A stretch of DNA of 64,000 nt, from positions 930,001 through 994,000 of the forward strand of contig CAOLHI010000481.1 in NCBI GenBank assembly GCA_948474755.1, written 5' to 3'. The DNA comes from Ctenosaura bakeri. Taxonomy: Eukaryota; Chordata; Lepidosauria; Squamata; Iguanidae. The notes beneath the pieces are model-generated. The model saw nothing but the letters and a program-made list of their open reading frames with translations, had not been told where the DNA came from and searched no databases. The number at the start of each line of letters is the position of its first letter. Within the stretch, counting starts at the first letter, position 1. Below are positions 1 to 12,293 of the stretch, piece after piece. The position numbers and the translations under genes are program-made.

Positions 1-733
1 TGATCAATCCAAACACAAAATGAAAGTCATAAGTATAGGATGGGGGACATGTGGCTGGATAGCAGTACGTGTGAAAAGGATCTAGGAGTCTTGGTAGATA
101 ACAAGCTGAACATGAGTCAGCAGTGTGACGTGGCAGCCAAGAAAGTCAACACAATTCTTGGTTGCATCAATAGGAGTATGGTGTCTAGATCGAGAGAGGT
201 AATGGGATCACTCTATTCTGCACTGGTTAGGCCTCATTTGGAATACTGTGTCCAGTTCTGGGCACCTCAATTCAAGAAGGATGTCGTCAAGCTGGAGCGT
301 GTCCAGAGGAGGGTGACCAAAATGGTGAAGGTCTGGAAGCCATGCCCTATGAAGAACGTCTTAGGGAGCTGGGTATGCTTAGTCTGCAGAAGAGAAGGTT
401 AAGAGGGGACATGATAGCCATGTTTAAATATTTGAAGGGATGTCATGTTGAGGAGGGAGCAGGCTTGTTCTCTACCACTCCAGAGACCAGGACAAGGAGC
501 AACGGATTCAAGCTGCAGGAAAGGAGATTCCACCTGAACCTCAGGAAGAACTTCTGTCTGGCAGTGGAATATGCTGCCTCAGTGGAGTGTGGTGGAATCT
601 CCTTCTTTGGAGGTTTTAAGCAGAGGCAGAATGACCATCTGTTGGGAAAGCTTTGGTGGGTGTTTCTGCATAGCAGCGGGTTGGACTCGATGGCCCCTGA
701 GGTCTCTTCCAAATCTATGATGCTATGATTCTC
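1..733 (+). mobile_element. CR1 LINE 3' fragment (cut by window edge)
   Basis: Frames encode the C-terminal part of the CR1 ORF2 protein ([50 protein letters not shown]), then GGTTGGACTCGATGGCCCCT and the diagnostic 3' repeat TCTATGATGCTATGATTCT. Frameshifts, including one near 340-400 and an internal loss near 555, make it a dead copy. It starts outside the window. Confidence 0.92.
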
Positions 734-879
734 TACTAGATGGTTTATGAGAACCATCACCACCACCATTAAAATCACCACCCTTCTCTTGTCATAATAA
801 TGGCCCCTTTTCTGTCAGAATGGAATAACAATGTATAGCAGGGGCAAAAATTGTGCAGCCTTCAATATATTTTTGGACT

Positions 880-985
880 GCAGCTCACATCAGCCTTGGA
901 CATCTTAGCGAACAGTGAGGAATTCTGGGAACTGTAGTCCAACAGTATCTGGAAGGCTGCACTTTGCCAACCCCAACATAAAGAA
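880..985. repeat. Dispersed repeat with TGTAGTCCAACA motif
   Basis: TTGGACTGCAGCTCACATCA and GAATTCTGGGAACTGTAGTC then CAACAGTATCTGGAAGGCTG. The same motif set occurs at 9515-9600, 33715-33805, 40405-40482, 46640-46765, 47335-47440, 53159-53275 and 54190-54310. The ends are roughly inverted (GGACTGCA / TGTAGTCC), suggesting a small DNA element. Confidence 0.6.
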
Positions 986-1131
986 ACAAAAGGGGAGCAG
1001 GGGAGGCATTTGGACTAACAGAGTGAAACATTGCAGATGCTGACAGAGATAAGGTTCAAATGAATGATGACTGACCAAAACACTTATCTTTTTCCCATAG
1101 GTCTGCCCTGTTCACACAGGGCAGGTGAGAC

Positions 1132-2112
1132 TGTAAGGCCCTGCTTTGGGGTCCCTGATATTGGTATGGTTTGGATGGGCACCATATCTAATTGGCATCA
1201 TATGTAATTGGCAACACGTTTTATTGGCTCTGATATCAAATTCAAGCCTGAGAAGTGATGGAGAGGTCAAACCTAGCGAGGGAAAGAATTTGACTGTAAA
1301 TGTGAGAAGCATAGGTCAGCTCCAAAATTCCTCCAGGTAAGACTGAGTTGTTTGTCAGGCAAATACACACCATTCCTGTGGATAATAGGCTTAAACAGAA
1401 GCTGGAATTTTCCAGGGAATCCAACTGTGAGGAGCCCACCAGGACACTGATTGACAGATAACCATCCCTTGTACATCTGGATTCCTTCCTCTTTCCTCAC
1501 AACACCCACAATAGACAGCTATTAGAACATCCATCATGTCTTTGTCAATCAAAGCACTAAGCCCATCAACAGGCGAAAGACCCATTGTCCACAACAGGTT
1601 CCCTTTGTCTTGCACCTGGAAACTTCACTGCCACAGGCTATTTTCAGGGTACAAATACCCCTGATTTGAGGATGCCCGGTGCAGTCTCTCAAAGGTCTAC
1701 CCGTCATTCTGTCCGTCTGGCTCCAGAATGAGAACTGTCCTTAGGTCCTATCTAAGCCAAAATACATTTCTGCTCTTCACTACTCTTCTGGACTGGTAAT
1801 AATAAATCTCCCAAACCCCTCAGCCTCTCTTTAATTTTTTCTGCCTTTCTCTTTCAGTTAGCTCTTGTCTAATTGTATGTATCTTGTGTGCATGCATGAG
1901 CGAATTCCCCCCAATAAAAACACATTTTTAGCTTACTTTTTATCTTTGGCTGCTTCTTTTCCTGCATGTGCCCGTAAATGCTAATAGGAAAGATCTCGCT
2001 AAGTTGACCCCCTCTCGCAAGCCTCCTCTTTGAGCTAATTCATTCCCCACCTCTGCAAGGAGGCCCTGGCACCACAGGGTGGCTCTTGCGGCACCTACGT
2101 TTTGGGGTAACA
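1132..2112 (+). mobile_element. Solo LTR of an endogenous retrovirus
   Basis: The element runs from TGTAAGGCC to GGGGTAACA and is flanked by identical 4-bp AGAC (1128-1131 and 2113-2116). It has a TATA-like GGTACAAATACC near 1648, a poly(A) signal CCCAATAAAAACAC near 1912 and a U5-like tail. Its TATA region aligns by eye with that of the LTR at 61916-62819, so both are one family. No retroviral coding region lies beside it; it is most simply a recombined solo LTR. Confidence 0.7.
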
Positions 2113-2374
2113 AGACTTTATGTTTTAATTGATATGTGAAATGGAACACAAAAGCTGGGGTGAAGCCATTCCACATACAGAAGGCAACCAGTCTGGTTGC
2201 TGAATCTTACTTCAACAATGACAATGGGACAGTGTGTCCTCCACCACACCTAAGGGAAGCAGATTAGCTTAAGGGGCTCACAACAAACTGCATGCTCCAC
2301 ATCACTCTTTCTTCAGGACCTTCAGGGCTGACCATGCAGCCTTATCCACCTTAGCTTCACTACCCAGAAATATA

Positions 2375-2554
2375 GGCCGTTTCCACACGAGACTGTTATA
2401 GCGCTATGATTCCACTTTCAACATCCTATGGAATCCTGGGGTTTGCAGTTTTGGGAGGGTCCGCCTGGCCCCTCCCGAAACTGCAAACCCCAGGATTCCA
2501 TAGGTTGTTGAAAGTGGAATCATACCGCTATAACAGTCTCGTGCGGAAACGGCC
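2375..2554. mobile_element. PAL foldback element, 180 bp, near-perfect palindrome
   Basis: Left arm GGCCGTTTCCACACGAGACT..CTGGGGTTTGCAGTTTTGGG and right arm are reverse complements over nearly their whole length, with a tiny centre around GTCCGCCTGGCC. The high arm identity suggests recent activity. No coding capacity. Confidence 0.88.
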
Positions 2555-2989
2555 TCAGAAAGGTGAGGCGGGAACTAAGTACACTTTTCTTGCTCCTCTT
2601 GCCCCTACACTCCTGTTGATGTAAAAATCAGCCTCCATCTGCCACTTTATACACAGATGGTGTAGACTCAAGAACAAATAAAGTATAGGTGACTGCACAA
2701 AAAGGGTTTTAGGGCCCTAAAACAAAAAGTCAGATTCAACCCATACAATTCTTCTTCTCCACACAGAAAAAGAAATCAAAGCAGTCAAACATAAAAGTAA
2801 TTGTCACAATCCTTTATGAAAGTGGGACAAGCAGGGAAGATACAATATCTAAAGCGAGAGCTTAACACCTATGAGAACATGAGAAAAAAGACATGAAGAC
2901 ATGGGGCTCTTCAACCCTAGATAAATAGAATATTTGAAATAAATAAAATAAACATTGTTTCATGGGCCTTTGCACACTACATGACTTGT

Positions 2990-3230
2990 TTCATGGACCT
3001 TTGCACACTTTATAAAGTGGAATTACACTTCGATTCCACTTTAAATACCCTCCAGTTTATGGAATCCTGGGATTTGGAGTTCAAGGAAAGGTACTTAGAA
3101 TTCTCTGTCAGAAAGCTCTAGCACCTCACCAAATGACAGCTCCCACGATTGCATTGGATTGAACCACAGTAGTAAAAGCATATGGTAATCAAAATGCTAT
3201 AATCATGTGCTGTGAAAAGTCCCATGAAAC
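2990..3230. mobile_element. Divergent PAL-related element
   Basis: Contains TTCCACTTTAAATACC, TATGGAATCCTGGGATTTGG, AGAATTCTCTGTCAGAAAGC and a reversed end GTGCTGTGAAAAGTCCCATG pairing with CATGGACCTTTGCACAC. Much older than the other copies. Confidence 0.6.
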
Positions 3231-3337
3231 ACATTTTATTTTATATCATTTACTTAATCCATATTATCCTCCCCCATAGCTGCTCTCCTGCTCTCACTCA
3301 GCCTAACAGGAAGACCATCCTAGATAACTGCTTACTG

Positions 3338-3572
3338 TTACTGTGTGCCTTCAAGTAATATCCAACTTATGGCAACACTAAGGTGAAGTTATCACAGAGT
3401 TCTTTTTGTGAAGTTTTGCTCAGAGAGGGGTTTGCCTTTACCTTCCTCTGAGGTTGAGAGAATGTGATTTGCCCACGGTCACCCCGTGGGTTTCCACTGC
3501 TGAGCAGGGATTCAAACTCTGTTCTCCAAAGCCATAATCTAATGCTCAAACCACCATACCATGCTGGCTCTG
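3338..3572 (-). repeat. SINE-B
   Basis: TGTGTGCCTTCAAGTAATAT (tail, reversed), GGGTTTCCACTGCTGAGCAG and AATGCTCAAACCACCATACC (head, reversed). It carries the extra segment TTTGCCTTTACCTTCCTCTG missing from shorter copies. Confidence 0.82.
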
Positions 3573-4639
3573 AATTACAAATCTTACTGAAGGGTATAAG
3601 TTTCCAATTTCTAGGAAAGCAGTGCTGCTAAAACAGCAAAAGGCTGCATGCAGCTCTCAGAAACTTTTTGTTCACTGTCTTCATGACACACACACACACA
3701 CACTTGAGAATATTGCTTCTGGGAACCTCTGGAGTGGGGGCAAAGTTTTGCTTTTAAAAATTTAATAAATATTTAAATACTATTTGTCCTGCAGCTTATT
3801 TAGGCCACAAACAGCATTTTTGGTTTAAATCAAAAGAGCCAAATGCGTTCCTTGGGGTTTTGAAAAGGCAAAAAATATGGCAGGCAAGGTCTCCTGACCT
3901 TCTACAGTTGCTGAAGTCTCCCCTGGCCCATCCATCTTCTGCAGCCAATATTAACCCTCAAGGTTTCAGACGCTGTGATTCCAGAGGCCCACCTAATATT
4001 TGTCCTCTTCGGGTTAAGATTTAAGTGATTACAAACAACTATCTCAAATAATTTCCTCTTTATCTTTAGCCACACACAGAGCGAGAGAGGGAAGGTCAAT
4101 CATTTACTCATTGGTAGTTTATTTGTGCTACTACAGCATTGCAGGGTTTGTTCTACAGCTCAGCTTGGGCTGTTTTTTGGAACAGAAGCTGCCCCCTTGT
4201 TTTGCTTTGCTTTGAATGTGCAGCTGCTCTATAGCGAGAGTAACATGAGAGCATTTATTCCACTTTCAAGTACATCCAGATGATATATCCGGGCTCACTT
4301 TTTAAGTACACAACAAGCCCCTGGGGTAGGTTAGACTAACAACCGACAGTAGCTTTGTGCTCAGGTAAGGATTTGAACCCAATCTGCATTCAGTTCTGTA
4401 CAATGATAACTCTCAATAACATTAACTTTATTTTTATAGTGTTCAAATCACCTTAGATCCTGTACAAGGCAAGAAAGGGGGCATATATGTCTCCATCGGG
4501 GGGGGGGAGAGGGAATGCTACTGTACCGGACTTCCATCAAGATAGACAAGGATTCACATTTACACCAGGCTGCAAGATCAGGTTTGTTTCTTTTCAGAGT
4601 GCCTGAAAAACTGAAAGAAAAAGCTAGCTCTTCCATCCA
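3573..4639. other. No gene seen; AT-rich intergenic sequence
   Basis: Contains a CA microsatellite and a G run at 4499-4508. Frames are short and lack recognisable domains. Confidence 0.6.
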
Positions 4640-5360
4640 AATCACAGAATCATAGAGTTGGAAGAAGACCCAGGTGCCACTGAGTCCAACCCCTTTGCTC
4701 CATGCAGGATCTCCAGCTAGAATATTCCCAGCAGGTAGCTGTCCAGTGTATATTTGGAGACACCCAGAAAAGAGACCCCCACCACTGCTCAAGCCAATTG
4801 GTTTCATTGCGAAACAGCTCTTGCTGTCAAAAAGTTCCTTCTAATGTTCAGTCAAAATTGACCCTCCTGTAATACCAAGCCATTAGACCTGGTTATACCC
4901 TTTGGGGCAGCAGAGAACAAGCCTGATCCCTCCTCTCTGTGACAGCCCTTGAGGTATTTCAAAAGTGCAGTCATGTCACCCATAGTCCTCTCTTCATCAG
5001 CCTGAACGTGCCCAGCTCCTTCAACCTTTCCTCACGTTTTGTTATCTGCACCTTGTATCATCTTTGTTGTCCGTCTCTGAACCCATTCTGACTTGTGTAC
5101 ATCCTTCTTAAAATAAGGTGTCCAGAACTGGACACAGTACTCCTTATGAGACCTACCCAGCACAGAAAATAGTGGGACTGTTACTTCCCTTAACTTGGAA
5201 ACTATGGTTCTTTTCACGTAGACTAAAACAGTATTTGCCTTTTTTGCTGCAGCATCACACTGTCGTGCCATATTCAGTTTATGATCAACAATAATCCCAA
5301 GGTCCTTTTACCATGTAGTACTGCCAAGCCAAGTATCCCCCATCTTATAACTTTAATTCC
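4640..5360 (-). mobile_element. CR1 LINE 3' fragment, divergent
   Basis: Reverse complement of a CR1 3' end: begins ATCACAGAATCATAGAGTTG (the terminal 8-mer repeat reversed) and runs back to the segment encoding ARQCDAAAKKANTVL and EYCVQFWTPYFKKD. It is more diverged than the other copies, suggesting an older insertion. Confidence 0.88.
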
Positions 5361-6093
5361 ATTTTTTTAAAAGTATAATTAGGGCCACCAGAATGATTAC
5401 ACAGAGTGAAGAAGTAGCCTCAGGCAGCAGATTTTTGTTCTCATAAAAAGGCAGCAAATTAGCAGAGCCTGGGATTTTTTTTAATGTAATGCATGAGTGT
5501 TAGTTGTTTTTTTGTTTTTGAAGGAAGGAAGGAAGGTAGTCTATTCACTATTTTGTGAGTAATGCATTAATCTGCCATCATTTATGTGTTAGGGTTTCTT
5601 TTGTTGTTATTGTTGTTGTTTGTGTTTCTTACGCACATACAGAAAAATGGCCAAAGAATGCCTCAGATTCCCCAAAATGAGGCCCTTATCCCTCCAAGGC
5701 AATACAGCAATATCAAGTAAATATTTCTCATTGCAATCTCACGCTCCAAAGTAATGCCACTGCAGGTTGTTATGTTACTTCTTGAAAACAATGTATTGCT
5801 CTCATTACCTGGGGGAAAACCACACACAATTGTTACCTGGAATGTGTTTCTCCCAACCTCTGGTTATTAGTTTATTACTGTTTTTACTTCAAGGAAGGGA
5901 AGAAAGGTCTTGGGCGGGAGGCAGGGGGAGAGAAGGTTGCCTCCGGAGCCAAAAATAATCTGGTTGTCCTTGAGTAGGATGCACTTTGTCCTGAAAGGAC
6001 AGGGATGCTATATACTGCTCTGCCTCAGGCATGCATAACCTTCTGGGGCCAAAATGTCTTCAGCTGGCAGCCTCTGAATTCAGGATGCATACT
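5361..6093. other. No gene seen
   Basis: Unique-looking AT-rich sequence with a GGAA tract at 5520-5536 and (TTG)n at 5598-5622. Confidence 0.6.
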
Positions 6094-6300
6094 GGACTGC
6101 ACTTTAACAGCCATGCTTCCAGCCTATGGAATCCTGGAATTTGTAGCTGTGTCAGGCTTAGAATTTTTGCCCCAATAGTTCCAACTTTACAGTTCAGGGG
6201 AGTTATAGTAGACAATTCAAAGTTCCTCCACAAACTAAAAATCCCAAAATTCCATAGGGATTCTTTCCCACCACAGGATCCAAGGGGGCATTTTATTCTT
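6094..6300. mobile_element. Degraded PAL-related sequence
   Basis: CTATGGAATCCTGGAATTTG and the opposing CCCAAAATTCCATAGGGATT recall the PAL arms, but the ends are not recognisable. Confidence 0.45.
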
Positions 6301-6785
6301 AGTTTGGATTGCAGTTAACTGTTTTTAGCCTGTTGGAGAAGGGCAAGCTATACATTTTCCTACAAAATCATTGGCTGTATGTTTTCCTCTCTGTTAGGAC
6401 CTTATAATTTAAGAAAACTTCTAAGAATTTGCACGTTTTAGCTATGTTGTCTGTTTGCTTTTATTACATTTTACATAGAATTTTACAATGTTTTATTATT
6501 GGTTTTGACTGTTATCTGCCACTTGGAATGATAAGCCCCACGACAGACTATATATTTTCCTCTAAACAATCAGACAAACACAGGTCACAGGTGTGGTTGC
6601 CAGGTGAAATAATAAAAGCACCACCTGCTGAAATTCCCTCTTTTACACAACCACTAAAAGTGCAGGAGCCCTGTCCCTTATTTCACTTGCCAAGTCTAGT
6701 CACAGGCTTGAAGCAGGCAAGTTAAAACTGTAGACAACAGAAAAGACAGAAGCAGGGGTAAATGTCTTCTAACCGTGCCACAGTT

Positions 6786-6966
6786 GATGTGTGCCTTGAA
6801 GCCATTTCCAACTTATGGCAACCCTTAGCCATATCTATCATGGAGTTTTCTGGGGCTGAGAGCATGTGACACACCCAAGATCACCCAATGGGTTTCCATG
6901 GCCAAGCTGGGAACTGAACCCTGTTCTCTAGGGTCGTAATCCAGTTCTCAAATAACACTGGCTCTC
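6786..6966 (-). repeat. SINE-B, short form
   Basis: TGTGTGCCTTGAAGCCATTT, GGGTTTCCATGGCCAAGCTG and AGTTCTCAAATAACACTGGC reversed. Confidence 0.8.
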
Positions 6967-7600
6967 CTTCATTTAATCAATTCATAATTTAAATACAAAT
7001 AACCACATTTAGAAACTGGAGAGTTCTCATCTGATGCCTTAAAAAAATACCAAACATTAACAAAAAACTAAACCAAGGTCCTTATCATAAATATACATCT
7101 ATTGTATTATGATTCCACTTTAAATACTATAGCAGCATCCTATACACCCCCATTAACTTGCTAGGTTTGTACACCCCATTTACTTGCTAGGAATCCAGAT
7201 CCAATACAAAGTGAAAACTCATTCATTCCTTCTAACTGCTGTACTGTTTCAGTCAATACTCGTTACCTGCTCCTTTTATGTCAACAGATCAATGAACTTA
7301 AATGAAAGTATCACCCAAATCCCCTTCTCCTACCCACCAAAGTTGGCCCTGTCATCAAGAAGAATAATGTGGCTGCCTTGAGCAGCAGAGATGGAGGCAA
7401 TGTGCCGGAGGAAAAAGATGTGTGCGTGCAGAATGTCCTGAATTCCCTAAGATGGCCTGCTAAATTGTGGTGCATTGGGAAACATTGTTCCATCACCTGT
7501 GTTGAAGAAAATCCAACTGTCAATCTGCTTGGCTTCTGTACTTGGAATGGGAAAGGATGTATGGCAGACTGCCAACGAATATCAGGTCCTGTAGACTATC

Positions 7601-7760
7601 GCCATTTCCGCACTAGCCTGTTATAGCGCGATGATTCCACTTTCAACATCCTCTGGAATCCTGGGGTTTGCAGTTTTGGGAGGGGCTGACTGCAAACCCC
7701 AGGATTCCAGAGGATGTTGAAAGTGGAATCATCGCGCTATAACAGGCTAGTGCGGAAATA
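7601..7760. mobile_element. PAL foldback element, about 160 bp
   Basis: GCCATTTCCGCACTAGCCTG at the left is matched by CAGGCTAGTGCGGAAAT at the right; the arms are essentially perfect, with centre GGAGGGGCTGACTGC. The right end abuts a SINE-B tail at 7757. Confidence 0.87.
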
Positions 7761-7880
7761 TATTTCAGAGGAAGGAACTGGCAAAATCATCTCTGAGTAT
7801 TCCTTGCCTATAAAAGCCCTGTCAAATTCATGAGGTCACCATAAGTCAATAGGCGATTTGACGGCACATACACACGCACA
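7757..7880 (+). repeat. SINE tail fragment (SINE-B-like)
   Basis: TTTCAGAGGAAGGAACTGGC, TATTCCTTGCCTATAAAAGC and CACCATAAGTCAATAGGCGA then GACGGCACATACACAC. Similar tails recur at 23925 and 24486. Confidence 0.75.
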
Positions 7881-8028
7881 GCATCTTGTTCTTCATTTTA
7901 GGGAGCAAAATGTTTTTGGGCAGCCCTGTGCCTGTTTCTTAGTAATGATGCAGCTTGTCACTAGGAAAGGCAGTTTTCCATAGGAAGTGGGGCAGATAAA
8001 GCTCTGTTTAGGCCAGAGGCCTATTCAT

Positions 8029-8773
8029 ATTACATAGTTACAGTGCTATTATTCCACTTCAATTGCAGTGAGTGTATTCTATGGAATCCCAGCATGGGTG
8101 GTCTCATGAATCACTGGATCACTCTAGCTGAGAATTCTAAATGCCACTTCCTCCCTATTCTACATTGGTTAGACCTCATTTGGAATACTGTGTCCAGTTC
8201 TGGGCACCTCAGTTCAAGAAGGATATTGACAAGCTGGACCATGTCCAGAGGAGGGTGACCAAAATGGTGAAGCGTCTGGAAGCCATGCCCTATGAGGAGC
8301 AGCTTAGGGAGCTGGAGATGTTTAGTCTGCAGAAGAGAAGGTTAAGAGGGGACATGATAGCCATGTTTAAATATTTGAAGGGATGTCATGTCGAGGAGGG
8401 AGCGGGCTTGTTTTCCGCTGCTCAGTGACTAGGACAAGGAGCAATAGATTCAAGCTTCAGGAAAAGAGATTCCACCTGAACCTCAGGAAGAACTTCCTGA
8501 TGGTCAGAGCTGTCCGGCAATGGAATATGCTGCCTCGGAGCATGGTGGAGTCTCCTTCTTTGGAGGTTTTTAAGCAGAGGCTGGATGGCCATCTGTTGAG
8601 AATGCTTTGATGGGTGTTTCTGCATAGCAAGAGGTTGGACTTGATGGCCCCTGGGGTCTCTTCCAACTCTATGATTCTATGATTCTATAAACTACAAATC
8701 CTAGGATTCTGTAGGGTGGAACAATAACATTTAAACTGAAATTATAGTGCTGTTTGTTAGTGTGAATAAGCCC
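8029..8773. mobile_element. Old PAL element interrupted by CR1
   Basis: GGCCTATTCATATTACATAG..AGTGCTATTATTCCACTTCA lies left and AATTATAGTGCTGTTTGTTA..GTGTGAATAAGCCCCTC lies right of the CR1 insertion at 8155-8689. Confidence 0.7.
8155..8689 (+). mobile_element. CR1 LINE 3' fragment inside a PAL element
   Basis: Encodes [20 protein letters not shown] and, after a one-base frameshift near 8425, [20 protein letters not shown]. It ends TATGATTCTATGATTCTATA. PAL sequence lies on both sides (8029-8154 and 8690-8773), so the CR1 inserted into that element. Confidence 0.92.
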
Positions 8774-10163
8774 CTCATTTGGGTTCTATACAAGGCCCTT
8801 TCAAAATGACAGCTGTGGAATTTAGCAAGCAAATTTTGCTTGAGTAATTTTCTTAAAAAAAAAATTCTTGAACTTATTCAATCTAGAACCAAAACAAATT
8901 GCACAAACCTTCTAAGCATGCCAAAATTTCCAGCTTCAACCTCTCAGCATTTGAATGCAAAACTTGCCATTCAGAATTCAAATTCTCACTTTCAAAAAAC
9001 AAACAAAAAAAAACTGTTTTCCCCCAAATTTAAAACGTTGGCATTTCTTAATTTCTCAAAAGCATCACATGTGAAATCACAAATACTACATATCATTGCT
9101 TGCCATCCATTAGATACTATCAAATTGTAATACCATATCATCTCTGCTGTGAACTATGATCAGATTTTTAAATAAAATGTAACAAAATGACAGAAATAGA
9201 CATTAAATATTTGGCAACATACAGCAACATTCAGAATATTCAGACAATACATGGAGAACAGCAAACATCAGCATTTGGGAACAAATTTGTCTTGACTCTC
9301 ATTACAAGCATAATCAATGGTAAAACAATTGCACAGATGAATACAAGATCTGGCACAAAGAAATTTGCAGGAAATGAAATATTGAAGGAAAATATCCTTC
9401 CTAAACGCAAAGTTGGAGGGGGTGCAAAAATTGTGAGCTCACATTTTATGGTGTTCTGAGCAAAGTTTGTAAGTTCTTTAAAACCAGGATGGAGAAGGCA
9501 CAGCTCTATATCCTGCTGGACTGCAACTCCCAGCATGCTTCATTACTGGCTATGCTGGTTAGGAACAACGGGACCTGGAGTCCAACAAAATCAGGAGAGT
9601 CACACATTTCCACTTTGGCCCTGGCTCTAATGTGTGTTGAAGTTGCAGTTGACCACAAACCCCCAAATGTTTATAATGTCTATAATGCCACAAATTTCAG
9701 AAATGCAGACAAGAGATGAGCTTGTAGTGAGTCACCATGAGCACCTGTCTTTGTGCATTGGAAAGACTTGACTGCCATGCCAAAGTTTGCACCCTGAACA
9801 GACGTTGTTACGTAATAACTGTGGCTGTTTGAAGCAATTCTCACAGAAATGGCAAACACAACAATCATGCTAACTCTGAACAGCTGGAAGGGACTTAATG
9901 AATGCAAACAGAGAGGTTTCCTAATATGTGGACATAATGAGAGCAATGGTGATATAATGGAAGTCTGGCCAAATATAATTAGAAGGGTATGATAAGTAAG
10001 AGCAAGTCACTAATAGGCATCTACTTCTGTTTTATATACAGGCCTTAATGGTGTCAGAACCTGAATTTGAGGATGGCAGTACATGATACTAAACATTCTC
10101 TAGATCTGATCCCCTCATGTCCCTAATTATGAGCATTGTCATTTCGGAGGAGAAGAACTTTAA
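8774..10163. other. No gene seen
   Basis: AT-rich. A 90-codon plus-strand frame at 9187-9459 (TEIDIKYLATYSNIQNIQTI) matches no family I recognise and has no splice context. A dispersed repeat lies at 9515-9600. Confidence 0.55.
9515..9600. repeat. Dispersed repeat with ACTGCAACTCCCAGCATG
   Basis: CTGGACTGCAACTCCCAGCA and GGGACCTGGAGTCCAACAAA enclose GGCTATGCTGGTTAGGAACA. Same family as 880-985. Confidence 0.6.
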
Positions 10164-10343
10164 GACCATTTCCGCACTAGACTTTTATAGTGCTATGATT
10201 CCACTTGTAACGTTCTATGGAATCATAGAATCATAGAATCATAGAATCACCAGTTGGCCTCTCCCGAAACTGCAAACCCCAGGATTCCATAGGACGTTGA
10301 AAGTGGAATCATCACGCTATAAGAGTCTAGTGCGGAAATGGCC
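10164..10343. mobile_element. PAL element with TAA duplication and an (ATAGAATC)n insert
   Basis: GACCATTTCCGCACTAGACT to AGTCTAGTGCGGAAATGGCC, flanked by TAA on both sides (10161-10163, 10344-10346). Between the arms the expected loop is replaced by three to four ATAGAATC repeats (10213-10246), the reversed CR1 terminal repeat. Confidence 0.87.
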
Positions 10344-12293
10344 TAAGAGTAATTCATTTGATACCATAAAATTCATAACTATGATCATTGAAAAACCCCC
10401 TTCACAAAAGTGAAAATTTAAAAGCAAGAAAGTATTTCCAGTTCAAGTACAAGACCACCAACTATCCAAAGCCAAGCTGCAATTCAAAAGTATGAAACTG
10501 CCCCCCCCATTCAAAACTTGGCCTGCTTTGCCAAGGTCTCTGGTGGGTGCAACATTTTCATTTCAGATGCCTTGTGAGCATGTACAATCTTCTCAAAGTG
10601 CTGAGAAATTACATGGGTTGGGACATGCATTTCCAGACAGGTTAGAGCTTGCACTTTTCACTTTTACAAACTAGAGATCATACATGTTATATACTTTGCA
10701 TAAACTATGACAGACCGAGCTTCAAGGTGGCCACATTCTTCCCGTGCTTAGAGAATTTCATTCAAACACCTAAGACCTTCCTGGGCTCCCCAGTTCCTTT
10801 TAAACAGCCTTTTTTAACTCCAAGTCTTCATTCATAACATGTAAAACCCCTTTTCCCACCCCATTTAGGCCACAGTGCCGCCAGAAGTAAACTGCTACCA
10901 ATAACCTTCTATGCAAAAATATAGGTACAAGCCTAGTTTTTGTCTTTTTGTTTCTAGATAATGAAAAAAAACCCTGAGTACAAACCTTTATTAGTGACTT
11001 CCCATGCCACTTCAAATAGTAATAGATCCTCCACTGGGAGATCTTCATCTTCCCACTGAGGTAGCCCATTGAGAGAGGTGACCGAAAGAATGACACCAGA
11101 GGCATTGGTGATCACCAGTGTTACACAGCACAACAGTCCTTTATAAACCGTGTACCAATTCCCGATCAAAAAGTTGGCTTTTGCCCTCCTGGTTGAGCTT
11201 GTTGTTTGCACAAGAGAAAGACAGAGGTCAGCCTAAAAGAGCCAGGCAATGTTGAAAGCAGAACTTGTCCAGAAAGCTTGATGGCTAATGGATTGATTAA
11301 AAAAAAAAAATACTGCTTGACCACCAGTCTTCAAATTGGCTCTGCAAAAAATCCCACAGGTTTCTCTGCTGCTGTTACTTCTGGTTGGGGTGACAGTGGA
11401 AATCCAAATTGGCTTGTCTGGTGAGGGCAAACACAGGCTGCAGGGGATCAGTCGAAAATCACCTTCAGCCTCCTTGGTTCTTGAAAGCCCCTTGACTCAG
11501 GGATCAGTGAAACTGCTTTGAATTGCCTTAAGCCAAGCCCCACAGGGAAGAGGAGGATCATGGCTTAATACCACTCGGTTTAAGCCCTGCCCCCTCTCCC
11601 TTTCCCACCAGACACATGGAGAGATCACAGTTCAATCCTAGTTCCAGGGCAGTGGTGTTTACATTCTGCCGCTGGGGGTGGAGGAAAATTTAAAAAGAAT
11701 CACCACTAAAGTAAACCTAAATTCTACACCATGAGCAGGAGCATTGTAGGGCCCCAGAGAATGGATGTAATCTGAGAGGCAGCGAAACAGGAATCCTCAC
11801 TCATTTTGTTGCCACCACATTTTCTTAAAAAATGAATCTCCACCATTTCCCCTGCTTCCCATCTCAGTACTTCCCCTGCTATGCACCCTGAAGCTTTTTT
11901 TTTTTTAAAAAAAAAACTCGTTCTTTGGACTGTTCTTTTTTTTAAAAAAATATTTTTTGTTGAATAAGTATGTATACAAATACAAAGTGATCATTTGTAA
12001 CTGTTGTGGATACATAAATCAATATTTATAATAATAAAAAAGCAAATAAGTAAAGCTTTACAAGATGTTGAAATATCCATGTTACTTCTTTCTTTCCCTT
12101 CCTAGGATACAGAGTGCTTTCATGTTTATGTTAACATAACGTGCTTCTATATTTTCTCTAATTGGTCGTTCCTGATAACACACCTTAAAGATAAAATCAA
12201 ATAATCCTATATCATGTTCTTGAGTTTCACATGATGTTTATAATAGCTGTACAAATCAACCAATTCTTAAGTACTGCATCTGGTCGTATCTAA
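10344..12293. other. No gene seen in about 1.9 kb
   Basis: Mixed-composition sequence with short frames on both strands (for example 10800-11105) and no recognisable domain. Poly(A)/poly(T) tracts occur near 11300, 11898 and 11938. Confidence 0.55.
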
